A stretch of 64,000 nt of DNA from Leptodactylus fallax (lineage: Eukaryota > Chordata > Amphibia > Anura > Leptodactylidae): NCBI GenBank assembly GCA_947044405.1, contig CAMRHE010000357.1, positions 1,349,501 to 1,413,500 on the forward strand, given 5' to 3'. The notes beneath the pieces were generated by a model. The model searched no databases and had not been told where the DNA came from. It saw only the letters and a list, made by a program, of their open reading frames with translations. The translations under genes were made by a program, and so were the position numbers. Within the stretch, counting starts at the first letter, position 1; the number at the start of each line of letters is the position of its first letter. Positions 12,405 through 25,302 of this stretch are shown piece by piece.

Positions 12405-13150
12405 TAAAGGTGTTGTTCGGGATAAAATGAGCTGGCAACACTAAGCTAAACACCCTCCCCCCACCTAACTTCTAACTTACTTACTGTATCAAAAATGTAT
12501 ACTTACCTATATTTTCTGATTTTCCGTTGGTGTTCCGGAAATGGAACAACCACCCCTTCACCCCCACCCCATCATACTTACCTGTCTTCCTGTCTGGACC
12601 TTCAGGGCATCACTTCCTACCTTCACTTCCTTCCGGCTCTATTACGCAGGCGCTGGCAGACGTGAAGAGAAGAAGGAGGCGACCTCCCACACCTGTGCAA
12701 TAGAGCCTGAGTGCTGGCACTCTGGATCTATTGCGCAGGTGCCAGCAGAAGGAGCAAGAGAAGAAGGAGCCGGCGGCACAGAAGAAAGTGATCTCCAGGA
12801 CAGGAAGACAGGTAAGTATATTGGGGTGGGGTGGGGGCTGAGTTAGTTAGGTAGGGCTAGTAGTCCGACATCTAGCTAGGGAAACAGGGAGAGGGTGGGA
12901 GTGAGAGAGGGAGGGGGAGGTAGTGAGAGGGGGGATCTGAGTGAATGTGCAATGCATCATTTTAGTTGGATAAAAGAACAGGAAACGACACCATGTAAAC
13001 AAATGCAGAGGATTCCAGGAGCTCCCAGAGAAACCCAGAAATCATTCAAAACACTGCTAAAGGTATTTTGGTGCACTTATTAACCCCGTAATAGCATCTA
13101 CAGACCTTTTTAAAAAAAAAAGATTTTTTTGCTCGGAAAACCCCTTTAAC
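12405..13150. mobile_element. MITE-like element with GC-rich core
   Basis: The left end 'tttaaaggtgttgttcggga' and the right end 'tcggaaaacccctttaac' are imperfect inverted repeats. The core contains an internal inverted pair ('cttacctgtcttcctgtc' at 12578-12595 against 'gacaggaagacaggtaag' at 12800-12817). No transposase is encoded. Confidence 0.5.
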
Positions 13151-13210
13151 TGTATGCAAACCTGTTGCATATCTCTCTCTTGGACTCTAAAGAAAGAAAA
13201 AGTTTATATA

Positions 13211-14848
<1,638 letters not shown>

Positions 14849-14850
14849 TA

Positions 14851-16480
14851 CAGTACAGACCAAAAGTTTGGACACACCTTCTCATTCCAAGAGTTTTCTG
14901 TATTTTCATGACTATAAAAATTGTAGATTCACACTGAAGGCATCAAAACTATGAATTAACACATGTGGAATTATATACTTAACAAAAAAGTGTGAAACAA
15001 CTGAAAATATGTCTTATATTCTAGGTTCTTCAAAGTAGCCACCTTTTGCTTTGATTACTGCTTTGCACACTCTTGGCATTCTCTTGATGAGCTTCAAGAG
15101 GTAGTCACCTGAAATGGTTTTCACTTCACAAGTGTGCCCTGTCAGATTTAATAAGTGAGATTTCTTGCCTTATAAATGGGGTTGGGACCATCAGTTGTGT
15201 TGTTCAGAAATCAGGTAGATACACAGCTAATAGTCCTACTGAATGGAGTGTTAGAATTTGTATTATGGCAAGAAAAAAGCAGATAAGTAAAGAAAAAAGA
15301 GTGGCCATCATTACTTTAAGAAATGAAGGTCAGTCAGTCCGAAAAATTGGGGAAACTTTGAAAGTGTCCCCAAGTGCAGTGGTCAAAACCATCAAGCGCT
15401 ACAAAGAAACTGGCTCACATGAGGACCGTTCCAGGAAAGGAAGACCAAGAGTCACCTCTGCTGCGGAGGATAAGTTCATCCGAGTCACCAGCCTCAGAAA
15501 TCGCAGGTTAACAGCAGCTCAGATTAGAGACCAGGTCAATGCCACACAGAGTTCTAGCAGCAGACACATCTCTACAACAACTGTTAAGAGGAGACTGTGT
15601 GCAGCAGGCCTTCATGGTAAAATAGCTGCTAGGAAACCACTGCTAAGGACAGGCAACAAGCAGAAGAGACTTGTTTGGGCTAAAGAACACACGGAATGGA
15701 CATTAGAGCTGTGGCAATCTGTGCTTTGGTCTGATGAGTCCAAATTTGAGATCTTTGGTTCCAACCACCGTGTCTTTGTGCGACACAGAAAAGGTGAATG
15801 AATGGACTCTACATGCCTGGTTCCCACCGTGAAGCATGGAGGAGGAGGTGTGATGGTGTGGGGGTGCTTTGCAGGTGACACTGTTGGGGATTTATTCAAA
15901 ATTGAAGGAATACTGAACCAGCATGGTTACCACAGCATCTTGCAGCGGCATGCTATTCCATCCGGTTTGCGTTTAGTTGGACCATCATTTATTTTTCAAC
16001 AGGACAATGACCCCAAACACACCTCCAGACTGTGTAAGGGCTATCTGACCAAGAAGGAGAGTGATGGGGTGCTACGCCAGATGACCTGGCCTCCACAGTC
16101 ACCAGACCTGAACTCAATCGAGATGGTTTGGAGTGAGCTGGACCGCAGAGTGAAGGCAAAAGGGCCAACAAGTGCTAAGCATCTCTGGGAACTCCTTCAA
16201 GACTGTTGGAAGACCATTTCAGGTGACTACCTCTTGAAGCTCATCAAGAGAATGCCAAGAGTGTGCAAAACAGTAATCAAAGCAAAAGGTGGCTACTTTG
16301 AAGAACCTAGAATATAAGACATATTTTCAGTTGTTTCACACTTTTTTGTTAAGTATATAATTCCACATGTGTTAATTCATAGTTTTGATGCCTTCAGTGT
16401 GAATCTACAATTTTTATAGTCATGAAAATACAGAAAACTCTTGGAATGAGAAGGTGTGTCCAAACTTTAGGTCTGTACTG
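14851..16480 (+). mobile_element. Tc1-like element C, DD38E type, long TIRs
   Basis: The element runs from CAGTACAGACCAAAAGTTTG to its inverted counterpart …CTAAAGTTTGGACA (in reverse complement), with TA at 14849-14850 and 16481-16482. The terminal inverted repeats are 268 bases each (14851-15118 and 16213-16480), equal in length and with only a few mismatches that I can see. The right repeat includes the last 33 or so codons of the transposase. The spacing of the catalytic residues (DD38E) fits the Intruder family described in animals, which is an assignment from established knowledge plus the count made here. Confidence 0.9.
15265..16317 (+). pseudogene. DD38E transposase with a single internal stop
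   Basis: ATG 15265 (MARKKQISKEKR) to TAA 16315-16317 would encode 350 residues. The only visible lesion is an in-frame TGA at 15799-15801 (…HRKGE-stop-MDSTC…). Most transposases of this type have Arg there, and a C to T change of CGA explains it. Domains in order: helix-turn-helix (SVRKIGETLKVSPSAVVKTI), basic hook (RKGRPRV), LWSDESKFEIFG with the first Asp, [11 protein letters not shown] with the second, and NSIEMVW with the Glu. There are 38 residues between the second Asp and the Glu, against 34 in the other elements. The C-terminus (KAKGGYFEEPRI) lies in the right inverted repeat. Confidence 0.92.
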
Positions 16481-16482
16481 TA

Positions 16483-17234
16483 TATATAACTATATTTTCA
16501 CTGTTTTTGTTCCATAGTTTTACCTGCAAAACATAGTTTTTATAAATCTAAGTACTTTTTGTTATTATTGAAATATATCCTTTTAATGTAGCCAGTATGT
16601 GGTGTATAAGCCACGTGGTCCAAAATGACCATGAAAAATGTGCAGGGCACTCATTTTTACGTATCTCTCATAGATTTGCGTCTATTGAGGGATCCATGAA
16701 ATTGGGTAAAAATAGGACATGACCTATTTTTTCATGGTCTGTCATGTGAATAACTACATTCACATAAATGAATTTTAATGCAGCTGTGTGACGGCTACGT
16801 TCATGTGAATGTAGGATAAGGGACCATACTCCCATAACATCTTGCACCTTTCTATACCAGCTTGGACTTAAAAACAAGAAAGAGGTACCTCACTGCTGTC
16901 ACCTGTACCCAACCCTCACTGAAAGGAATGAAATGTTTCATGGCAATCAATATATGTTAAGACGTTCCCAGGTTCATTTTTAAAGTGGGTGTATCTTCAT
17001 TTATTATGTTCATAGCTATTAGCATTAGAAGGGTTAACATTAATAACCTATCCTTAGCTCACCCCTTAGCTCACTTGAATGGTCCATAGGTGCAATACTA
17101 GACACAACCCATGGACAAACAAGATGCTGTTTGAAACATCATCATGTGAACTGAACATTTCAGACTCACACTGGCATCAGGATTTCCATTTGTACAGGAG
17201 CCACAATGAATATGACAGATCTCTATCAACATAA
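16483..17234. other. Intronic sequence, no gene recognised
   Basis: Non-coding and AT-rich. The segment 16590-16810 carries phrases such as 'tttttcatggtctgtcatgt' and 'aactacattcacataaatga' in imperfect inverted order, suggestive of an old MITE. Confidence 0.4.
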
Positions 17235-17752
17235 AGGGGTCATCCAGCTTCCAAAAATTATTTGCAAATACATCCACAGCAGTGATAAATACTCGCTGTT
17301 TCCTTGTACATCCTTTTCCTGGCTTTATTTTACTTGAGACTCCTTGTATTCCTGTTATTTACAAACAGTGAATCTGTGAACAAACTACATTTCCCATGAT
17401 GTAGCTGTCTGCTCTCCCCTCCAATGAAATCACAGAAAATAAATTCCTCCCACAACTGAGGTCACATGCTGCTGTGATGTTTCCTCCCCCCTCCCCCCTG
17501 TGAGCAGCAAACACAGGGAGTGAAATCAGGCATCTGCATCATGGGAACTGTAGTTTCTTCAGAGATTCACCGCATGTAAATAACAATGATACAAGGAATC
17601 TCAAGTAAAATAAAAACAAGAAAAGGGGTGCCTTTTGGGGGGGGGGGGGGGTTCCCCCCCGGGGCCCGCTGCACAAGGAAACAGTGAGTATTTAGCACTG
17701 CAGAGGATGTATTTGTAGATCATTTTTCGAAGCTGGATAATCCCTTTAAAGC
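17235..17752. mobile_element. MITE-like element with inverted ends
   Basis: The left end 'aaaggggtcatccagcttcc' pairs with the right end 'cgaagctggataatcccttt'. Further inside, 'tttgcaaatacatccacagc' pairs with 'gcagaggatgtatttgtaga', and 'gagactccttgtattcc' pairs with 'acaaggaatctcaag'. The interior holds a G16 run followed by C7 at about 17637-17660. No coding. Confidence 0.6.
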
Positions 17753-17756
17753 AGGT

Positions 17757-17996
17757 TGTGCTAACCGACAGCCGTGAATGAACGGCACAGGCGGCACACG
17801 ATGTCACCCACGTGTCGCCCGTGCTTCTGCGGCCCCTTTCATTCAGTGAATTTTGCGGCCCCGACTGTCGGCCTGCACACGTGACCCTGTAATTCACGGT
17901 CATGTATATGGGCCCATAGAAATGAATGGGTCAGTGTGCTATCTGGGAAAAACTCAGATAGCACACTGACCAGTCATATGGTCGTCTAAAAGGAGG
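17757..17996. mobile_element. MITE family 3 copy
   Basis: The order 'cagccgtgaatgaacggcac', 'tgcttctgcggcccctttca', 'aattcacggtcatgtatatg', 'gaaatgaatgggtcagtgtg', 'agatagcacactgac' is shared with 45546-45822, at clearly lower identity. It contains internal palindromic segments (gtcagtgtgctatctggg against cagatagcacactgac). A non-autonomous element with no coding. Confidence 0.55.
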
Positions 17997-18999
17997 CTAA
18001 GAGTAAGGTTTCCCGTCAGGTAACCTTTTTTTTTTCTTTCTGTTGCATACAACACTGCATCATCTTAGCATTACCAATTCTGGCTTTCTGTCCCAGCCTA
18101 GGCACCAAAAACAGTAAATGACAGAGAATTGGATCTGCTACATGACGAGCACCAATGGTGCCCAAACGGTTACACTATAGCAAGTGTGAACAGAGCCTAG
18201 TTCAATAAAAAAAAAAAACTGATGAAACATAATGCATATACACTTTTGCACAAATCATAATTTTTTTTTTTTTTTTTAAAACGCTTTTCTTTTGTCTCTA
18301 AGAACAATGCTGCTAGTTTGCTGTGGCAATATTTTTCTGTTACGATTTATACATGTTGTCTGCGGTTGCATCCCAAGAGGAAGTAAGATTGCTACAATGA
18401 TTAATCACTGTTCTTTAATAAGATTGCAATCTCCATAAAAAACTGAAAAAAAACCCTACAGCTAAGCAAACATCCTCCCTTGGTGATCCAGGATTATGTA
18501 CTCCTCTTATCATCTATTTCTAAATAAAACCATCTTTATTAGCTGTTGTAGGTGGCCAGATGCACATTAATAAAATATTATTTTAGCAAAAATAAGGTCA
18601 AATTCATATTAAGGTGGGCCCACACAAATCAGCATGACGCGGATGTGCTGTACTTCATGACATATGAGTAACTAGAACATAAGTCTGTTCTCATTTCCTT
18701 TCAAAAATAACTTGGTGGAAGTATTAATGGATCAGTGGAGCATAACCTTGTGCTGGGGACCCCATCCCTTCCCCTGTGAGTTAATATGAAGAGCCAATTG
18801 ATGAGAACAGTTCCTGTTCTGGAGAACCTGTCCCATCCATGCACTGCATAGACGTCCATTCATTTAAATGGTAGACTCATGTAATATTACATTTTTTAAG
18901 CACGCTGCTGTAGGGAGAATTAGTGGCCAAAAGCCGTTATCCAGAGGGCCAGTTGTTGGCTGGCTTAGTTTTAAAGATGGGCTTTCTTGAAAATCCCTT
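17997..18999. other. Intronic sequence, no gene recognised
   Basis: Several A/T homopolymers (18028-18037, 18210-18219, 18261-18277). No conserved frame. Confidence 0.45.
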
Positions 19000-19250
19000 T
19001 AAGGCTAGAGCAAAAACCACTGCGTTTTACAGTTACTGCAAAGTGGATGGTATTCGCTAGAATTGCAGAAAAATATATGGAAACACTGCGATTTCCAAAT
19101 CCATTGCGGTTTTGGAAATCGAAACATGTCAATTATATCTACGGAAACACTGGCGGTTTCCTTTTTTTACTTCCTGTGAAGAGCGCTGCGGGAAAAACTG
19201 CAATGCGTTGCTGCCACGGTGTGGTTTTTCCCTAGGCCACATGACCGCCC
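19000..19250. mobile_element. MITE family 2 copy (truncated)
   Basis: It shares 'cactgcgttttacagttact', 'gcaaagtggatggtattcgc' and 'gaaacatgtcaattatatct' in inverted order with the copies at 23715-23925, 32040-32290, 37684-37965 and 58400-58582. Family 2 is recognised by a core of 'aattatacctatggggaaac' plus 'ccaaaaccgc' and purine/pyrimidine mirror pairs. No coding. Confidence 0.6.
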
Positions 19251-19359
19251 CAGCGATATGATTAAATATACATTTTGATAAAGTAAGTTAGTTAGAAGTT
19301 AGGCGGGGGGAAGGTGTTTAGTTTTGTATTAAATTATCTTTTTATCCTGGACAACCCCT

Positions 19360-19665
19360 TTAAATTTACAAGTCTGGTCTGAAGTCTAATTCATTTAAAC
19401 AGTCTGTTCTGAGGTCTGAAAACATTTTAAAATACAGTCTAAGCTTTAATTTACTTGAGGGATTTTGGTTTAATTAATTTAAAGGTAAGGTCTAAGGTAT
19501 AATTAATTTCAGGGGTTTAGTCTTGGGTCTAAAATACTTTTAGCGGTCTAGTCTGGGTTGTGATTTATTTTACAAATTTGGTCAGTGGTATGATTTATTA
19601 TAAAGGCTTAGTTGAAGTGATAAACTAAGTTTAGAGGTCTGGTCTCTAATTAATTTTATTACCAT
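19360..19665. repeat. Highly diverged tandem array
   Basis: About eight or nine units of 30-38 bases vary around 'ggtctggtctgaggtctaat' followed by 'ttattttaaa'. The units differ in length and sequence, so the array is old. No coding. Confidence 0.55.
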
Positions 19666-20436
19666 TTATTACCACAGGAGAACCCCTAAAAAAGTTTCCC
19701 CTTCTGAGGAATCCCAGCCTATAATTCTCGTTCAGTGCTATAATTTGCCACAGATATTTTTAACATTTTGCACAGGATCTTTGAACACAATACAATAAGT
19801 TTATCATTATTGCGAAAGCAGCGACATGTGTATTTGTTGCTGTGTTCATAACTCAAAGAACCCTAGGGTTTCTGGGAATCCTAGCTGAGAAACACTGACA
19901 TACATGGAAAACTAAGTGTGTTACAATTAAGCTCCTCAGCAGCCAAGGGCGATAAACTCAGAACCAGGGAGCTGTCTTCTGGACAGTTATTACACACTTA
20001 GATTGGTCAGCCAAGTATATAGTCATACAGCTAAGCTATCTCCTGCACAGGGAAAGGAAGCCATGCCCATGCAAGGTTAGGGTAAGCCTATATAAAAATA
20101 AAAATATAATTTTTTTTGCAACATGACTTTTTGTATATGTGTTTTTCCAATCTTTCCTGCAGGATGCCTGAATTATTTCTCCTCCTTTCCCACATCCCCT
20201 CCCTGTTCTGCCCAACAGCAGTAGCAAGCTAGTAGCCACTTCTTGCTATGAATTTATGAATTTTTCCTACCCTCCTTGCATTCTGAAACAACATACACCC
20301 ATCCTGCAAAAACCTTGACTGCAGTTGAACAGCATGGATGCTGTATGCACATCTGGACACAAGGTTCTCTGCAGCCAAGAGAGATGACCTTACAAGTGGT
20401 CCTATGTGGTAGACAGAGATTACACAGTGAAAGTAG
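19666..20436. other. Intronic sequence, no gene recognised
   Basis: The phrase 'aaccctagggtttctgggaa' at about 19860 and the pair 'agaacccctaaaaaagtttc' at about 19680 look like fragments of a dispersed repeat. Nothing else. Confidence 0.4.
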
Positions 20437-20755
20437 TCAGTAGTCAGTAAAATCAAATCAATATTTAGTGTGACCACCCTTTGCCTTCATAAATTCTTCT
20501 AGGTACATCTCCACACAGTTTTTGAAGGAACACGATAGGGAGGTTGTTCCAAACATCTTAGAGAATTAACCACAGATCTTCTGTGGATGTAGGCTTGCTT
20601 AAATCCTTCTGTCTCTGTTATTAAGTCCCAAACAGATTTAAAGATGATGAGAATAGGGCCCTGTGGGAGCCATCTCATCACTTCCAGGACTACTCCTCCA
20701 AAGGGTGGTCACACCAAATACAGATTTGATTTAGATTTCTCTTTAATTCATTCTC
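20437..20755 (-). mobile_element. Tc1-like transposase C-terminal remnant, minus strand
   Basis: In reverse complement the segment gives a decayed Tc1 C-terminus: 'ttcaaaaactgtgtggag' (FQKLCG), then 'gtacctagaagaatttatga' (PRRIY), then 'aaggcaaagggtggtcacac' (KAKGGHT). The phrase 'ccatctcatcacttccagga' marks more of the catalytic half. Only this end of the element remains. It stops at about 20755, just outside element D. Identified from memory of a common vertebrate Tc1 family. Confidence 0.6.
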
Positions 20756-20780
20756 TTAATTTTGTTAATTGACAAATATA

Positions 20781-22403
20781 CAGTTATGCTAAAAAGTTTA
20801 CATACCCCAGCAGATTTTTTTTCAGAGAATATGAATGATAACACAAAAACTTTTTCTCCACTCATGGTTAGTGGTTGGTTGAAGCCATTTATTGTCAAAC
20901 TTCTGTGTTTTCTTTTTTTAAATCATAATGACAACCAAAAACATCAAAAAGACCCTGTTCAAAAGTTCACATACCCCAGGTTCTTAATACTGTCTATTGT
21001 CCCCTCTAACATCAATAACAGCTTGAAGTCTTTTGTGGTAGTTGTGGATGAGGCTCTTTATTTTCTCAGATGGTAAAACTTCCCATTCTTCTTGCCAAAA
21101 AGTCTCCAGTTCCTGTAAATTCCTGGGTTGTCTTGAGTGTACTGTGCGCTTGAGATCTCCCCAGAGTGTCTCAATGATATTGAGGTTAGGAGACTGAGAT
21201 GGCCACTCCAGAACCTTCACTTTCTCCTGCTGTAGCCAATGACAGGTTGACTTGGCCTTGTGTTTTGGATCGTCATGTTGGAACATCCAAGTACGTCCCA
21301 TGCGCAGCTTCCTGGCTGATGAGTGCAAATTTGCCTCCAGTATTTGCTGATAATGTACTGCATTCATCTTTCCTTCAATTTTGACCAAGTTTCCTGTGCC
21401 TTTGAAGCTCACACATCCCCACATCATCAGTGATCCACCTCCGTGCTTTACAGTAGGAATGGTGTTCCTTTCATCATAGGCCTTGTTGACACCTCTCCAA
21501 ATGTAACGTTTATGGTTGTGGTCAAAAAGTTCGATTTTTGTCTCATCACTCCAAATTACCTTGTTCCAGAAGTTTTGAGGCTTGTCTCTGTGCTGTTTGG
21601 CGTATTGAAGGCGAGATTCTTTGTGGCATTTGTGCAGTAATGGCTTTCTTCTGGCAACTCGACCATGCAACCTATTTTTCTTCAAGTGCCTCCTTATTGT
21701 GCATCTTGAAACAGCCACGCCGATAGTTTTCAGAGAGTCCTGTATTTGAGTTGATGTTATGTGTGGGTTTTTCTTTGCACCCCGAACAATTTTCCGGGCA
21801 GTTGTGGCCGAAATTTTAGTTGGTCTACCTGACCGTGGTTTGGTTTTTACAGAACTCCTGAGTTTCCATTTGTTAATCACAGTTTGAACACTGCTGACTG
21901 GCATTATCAATTCCTTGGATATCTTTTTGTATCCCTTTCCTGTTTTATACCGTTCAACTACCTTTTCCCATAGATCCGTGGGCAATTCTTTTGCTTTCCC
22001 CATGACTCGCAATTCAGAAACGTCAGTGGCTAGAGGAAAGATGCAACAGTCTATCTGGATCCCAGAAACTCACTCAGCTTTTATGCACACACACTGATTA
22101 CAAGCAAACAGGTCACAGGTGAGGATGTTACCTTTAGTAGCCATTCAAACCCCTTTTTGTCAACTTCTGGGCATGTTATCAGGCCAAAATCACCAGGGTA
22201 TGTGAACTTTTGAACAGGGTCATTTTGATGTTTTTGGTTGTCATTATGATTTAAAAAGAGAAAACACAGAAGTCTGACAATAAATGGCTTCAACCAACCA
22301 TGAGTAGAGAAAAAGTTTTTGTGTTATCATTCATATTCTCTGAAAAAAGGCCAAAAAAAAAAACAAAAAATCTGCCGGGTATGTAAACTTTTTAGCACAA
22401 CTG
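20781..22403 (-). mobile_element. Tc1/mariner element D, open transposase, minus strand
   Basis: The ends are CAGTTATGCTAAAAAGTTTA at the left and its inverted counterpart …TAGCACAACTG at the right, with TA on both sides (20779-20780 and 22404-22405). The inverted regions are about 210 bases, each with two 'acataccccagg'-type direct repeats (IR/DR), the inner one being 'gttcaaaagttcacatac'. The 1623-base length is typical of a complete Tc1-like element. The transposase is on the minus strand and uninterrupted. Confidence 0.93.
20984..22012 (-). CDS. Tc1 transposase, full-length open frame, likely inactive
   Basis: A 342-codon frame with no stop or frameshift. The likely start is MGKAKEL at 22003, because other Tc1 transposases start so; MRV at 22012 is upstream in frame. 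Order of parts: N-terminal helix-turn-helix (MPVSSVQTVINKWK), hook KPRSGRPTK, second DNA-binding part (SRCTIRRHLKKNRLHGR), WSDETKIELFD with the first catalytic Asp, [14 protein letters not shown], and FQHDDPKHK, where other copies have D-N-D-P (one codon missing). Then come SPNLNIIETLW with the Glu and a C-terminus DVRGDNRQY. The missing codon shortens the Asp-Glu spacing from 34 to 33. SPNLN in place of SPDLN is a further departure. So it is an open but probably non-functional transposase. Confidence 0.9.
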   Translation of the reverse strand: MRVMGKAKELPTDLWEKVVERYKTGKGYKKISKELIMPVSSVQTVINKWKLRSSVKTKPRSGRPTKISATTARKIVRGAKKNPHITSTQIQDSLKTIGVAVSRCTIRRHLKKNRLHGRVARRKPLLHKCHKESRLQYAKQHRDKPQNFWNKVIWSDETKIELFDHNHKRYIWRGVNKAYDERNTIPTVKHGGGSLMMWGCVSFKGTGNLVKIEGKMNAVHYQQILEANLHSSARKLRMGRTWMFQHDDPKHKAKSTCHWLQQEKVKVLEWPSQSPNLNIIETLWGDLKRTVHSRQPRNLQELETFWQEEWEVLPSEKIKSLIHNYHKRLQAVIDVRGDNRQY

Positions 22404-22405
22404 TA

Positions 22406-23326
22406 TATTATATTTACCTAAAACACAATACTTTATTTCCACAGATTTACTGAAAAATAATTAAAAAAGCAACAGACCACTTACTATCACACAGTGATCT
22501 AGAGTGTGTTCAGTATAGAGGGAAAGCCACTGATACAAGTATAACAATATACTGTGCAAATATTTATCCATCAAGTACAATTAACTTTCTGATAAAAGAA
22601 AGAGGGAATCTCATAGCGGCATAAAAGCAGCAGCTAACACCTATGAAATGTTACGTGGGAAGTGTGGTTTGCAGCAATTAAACACATGCTAAAGTTGTTA
22701 GCTTGGGAAGATCTATATTAAATGCTGAAAAAAGAAATATTTTTCATTGGTAGTTTGGAAAACACCATATTGTTAAAAACAGCAGCATAATGTTAAAATC
22801 CTAGTTTCTCCTCTATACAGGGATATCTTTTCATTAAAAGTGCCTTACAGCAAGATACATTTCTTAAGCACTTCCCCCCCATATTTTTCCCATACAAATG
22901 TTTTCTGTAAACCATAAGAATATAAACCTCACCTCCCTCACATACACCGCTCTGGCTGAATCCTTTAGAAGACACTTCTCCACTATCTAGCATACACATC
23001 ACCAAACTCACACAAGACAAAACAAGGCATAGGATAAACCAAACACAATGCAGTAAACCATAAAATACATTAAGTCCTCCTGTACACGACAGAATACAGG
23101 CAACAAAATCTGGTCTGTATATTACCCACATGTTTTATCCCAAACCCTGTCTAGAAACCCAGACTCCAAGCATCATAGTCACTTCCCTTAGGGATAACTG
23201 TTCTGTGTTGTAAATAAAGAAAAACTGGCAGCACTCCAATAGATAAAGTAAACCAGTGTGATTTATTACCAGGCTAGGTTTCGGTCCCCAAAACTGGAAC
23301 CTTTCTGTTCTGTGTTGTAGATAGTG
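22406..23326. other. Intronic sequence, no gene recognised
   Basis: AT-rich. The 112-codon minus frame at 22793-23131 has no recognisable domain. No repeat boundaries seen. Confidence 0.4.
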
Positions 23327-23714
23327 TCAGGCTAGGTTCACATTAATGCTTGGTTTCTGTCCTTTGGGTCCGCATGGGGACCCAAAGGATGGAAACCCTG
23401 TCCGCCTAAAAAAGTGGTTACTCGCGGAAACCCCCGCACCCCATAAACTATAATGGGGTCCGCAGGGTTTCTGCTGATTTTATATTGAAATTGGCAGAAA
23501 GATGAGTCCTGCTTGAATCTGGGGCGGATTGGCCTAAATGGTAGTGCGAATCTAGCATCAGACAGTAGAGCTGTAATGAGGCAAAGGCTCCTAGCATCAA
23601 AACATGAACATGATGCTTGGGGTCTGGGTCTGTGGAATGGATTTGGCCTAGGAAATGCAACTGATATATATTCGCACCGGATTTTACGGACCAGGACCTT
23701 ATTTTATGTGTGCA
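23327..23714. repeat. MITE-like repeat with self-complementary core
   Basis: 'ggctaggttcacattaatgc' opens it. The pair 'tcctttgggtccgcatgg' (23359-23376) and 'ggacccaaaggatggaaacc' (23378-23397) forms a hairpin. 'cacataaaataaggtcctgg' in reverse complement closes it. The opening phrase is one I associate with frog MITEs. No coding. Confidence 0.45.
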
Positions 23715-23925
23715 ATTCTAAGTCTAAGGCTCCACATAGTGTAAATGCATTGCGGTTTTTCTCAGAACGCTTTTCACAGAAAGTCTGCAGAAGTTTCCGC
23801 TACAGACTTTGTGTTTCAGTTATACCTATAGGGAAACTGCCGGCGATTTTGGAAATCGCAGCGTTTCCGCTGCGTGTATTTTTCCGCAAAGGGGTTTTCT
23901 GCTTTTATGCAAAGAAACTGCATAA
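23715..23925. mobile_element. MITE family 2 copy
   Basis: Contains 'attgcggtttttctcaga', 'acagaaagtctgcagaagtt', 'cagttatacctatagggaaa' and 'ggaaatcgcagcgtttccgc', shared with 32040-32290 and 58400-58582. No coding. Confidence 0.65.
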
Positions 23926-24204
23926 TGTAAAGTTATGCTACTTTTATAAAATACCTTGATGGAGAATTATCAATGACATCATAACCTGTGTGATCACTAG
24001 GAAGAGCAGGTGGTCCAAACTCTAGGACCCCACCTATCATGATTCAGAAGTACCATGTTCCCTGTTTGTAAGGTGCATATGTACTATTTTATAAATTCTA
24101 TGAAACTGACAGAGGCAACTATCCCAGAGAGATCAAATGAAGAGGTAATGTGATAACTGCCCCATTTAAATCTGGTGACATGGGTCAGTTAAAAATAATG
24201 AATG
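23926..24204. other. Intronic sequence
   Basis: No feature recognised. Confidence 0.4.
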
Positions 24205-24545
24205 GACTCTCATGAATTCGGGTGATGTTAACCCGAGCAAAAAGAAATTGCTTCCTTAATCCCTCTTGATAAAGAGGGTTTGGAAGCCTTGAGACCTTTG
24301 TCTCTACCATATATATTAATTAAGAGGTTCTCCAATCTTCTGAATGGCCGTGTGCGCAGAAAATTAATTTTGGAGACACCATACTATATCCAGTGTATGG
24401 AGTTTTCCCCCTCCTTGGAAGATGGAGCTGGGAAGAAAAACTGGTAAGGAGACCACCTGGTTAATATTAGCCCGAGAGGGCACCTTAGGGCTAAACCCAG
24501 GAGGAAATCTGAGCTGGACCCTAACGGAAAAAAATATATGGCTCT

Positions 24546-24776
24546 TCAGAAAAAAGCCTGCAACTCTCGTATTCTTTTTGCTGAGGTGATAGCTAGCAAA
24601 AAGGTTGTTTTGAAAGCCAGAAACGTAAGACCCAACTCCTCCAATGGTTCCAATGGCAGGCCACAGAAGCCAGAAAGAACTGTGCATAGATCCCAGTGTG
24701 GGACGGGAGCTGTAACCACTGACCTAAGTCTCATAGCACCCTTAAGAAATCTGGGAATTAATGGGTTCTGAGTCAA
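24546..24776 (-). pseudogene. DIRS1 tyrosine recombinase fragment
   Basis: This 76-codon frame, NPLIPRFLKGAMRLR … WDLCTVLSG … PLEPLEELG … FLLAITSAKRIRELQAFF, matches the middle of the vertebrate DIRS tyrosine recombinase up to the first catalytic Arg region (SAKR.REL). Further pieces continue at lower coordinates to about 24240 in another frame. The catalytic Tyr region is not identifiable. Confidence 0.8.
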
Positions 24777-25302
24777 TCTTTTGCTTAAGCAGGTGATAGG
24801 GCTGAAACCTGTACCTTAAGTGTGGCAGGGGAAAGGCCCTTATCCAAGCCATCTTGAAGAAAATTTAGAATCACTGTCGTAGAAGGATTCAAACTATTCA
24901 CTTCCTGTCTGGAGTACCACTCCTTGAAGACATTACCTATCCTTAGGTAGCTTTATTGGTGGATTCTGCTCTTGTGCAGGAAAAGGTCTTCAGTCCTCTA
25001 GATTTCCATAGGGACTGAGCAAACTTCAGGCTGTCAGGTTGAATCATCTCAGATCCTGGCACTTCTGAGATCCTTGGGAAACCAGGTTCTGGATTGGGGG
25101 AAGCCTCCAATAGATCCCTCGACTCAAGAGCATACTCTTGGTATCATGGAAAGTGGAGGGAAGATATACGCCAGCCTGAACCTCCAAGGGATGGACAGGG
25201 CATCCACAGCCAAGGGATAGTTCTCCTGATACAGTGAGCATAACGTTTCTACCTTGGCATTGAGACTGGTCACCATAAGGTCTATTTCTGGAAGACCCCA
25301 CT

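Noticed and set aside
22793..23131. A 112-codon Cys/Val-rich minus-strand frame that looks membrane-like
   Set aside because: No homology recognised, no signal of exon borders, and its hydrophobicity follows from base composition.
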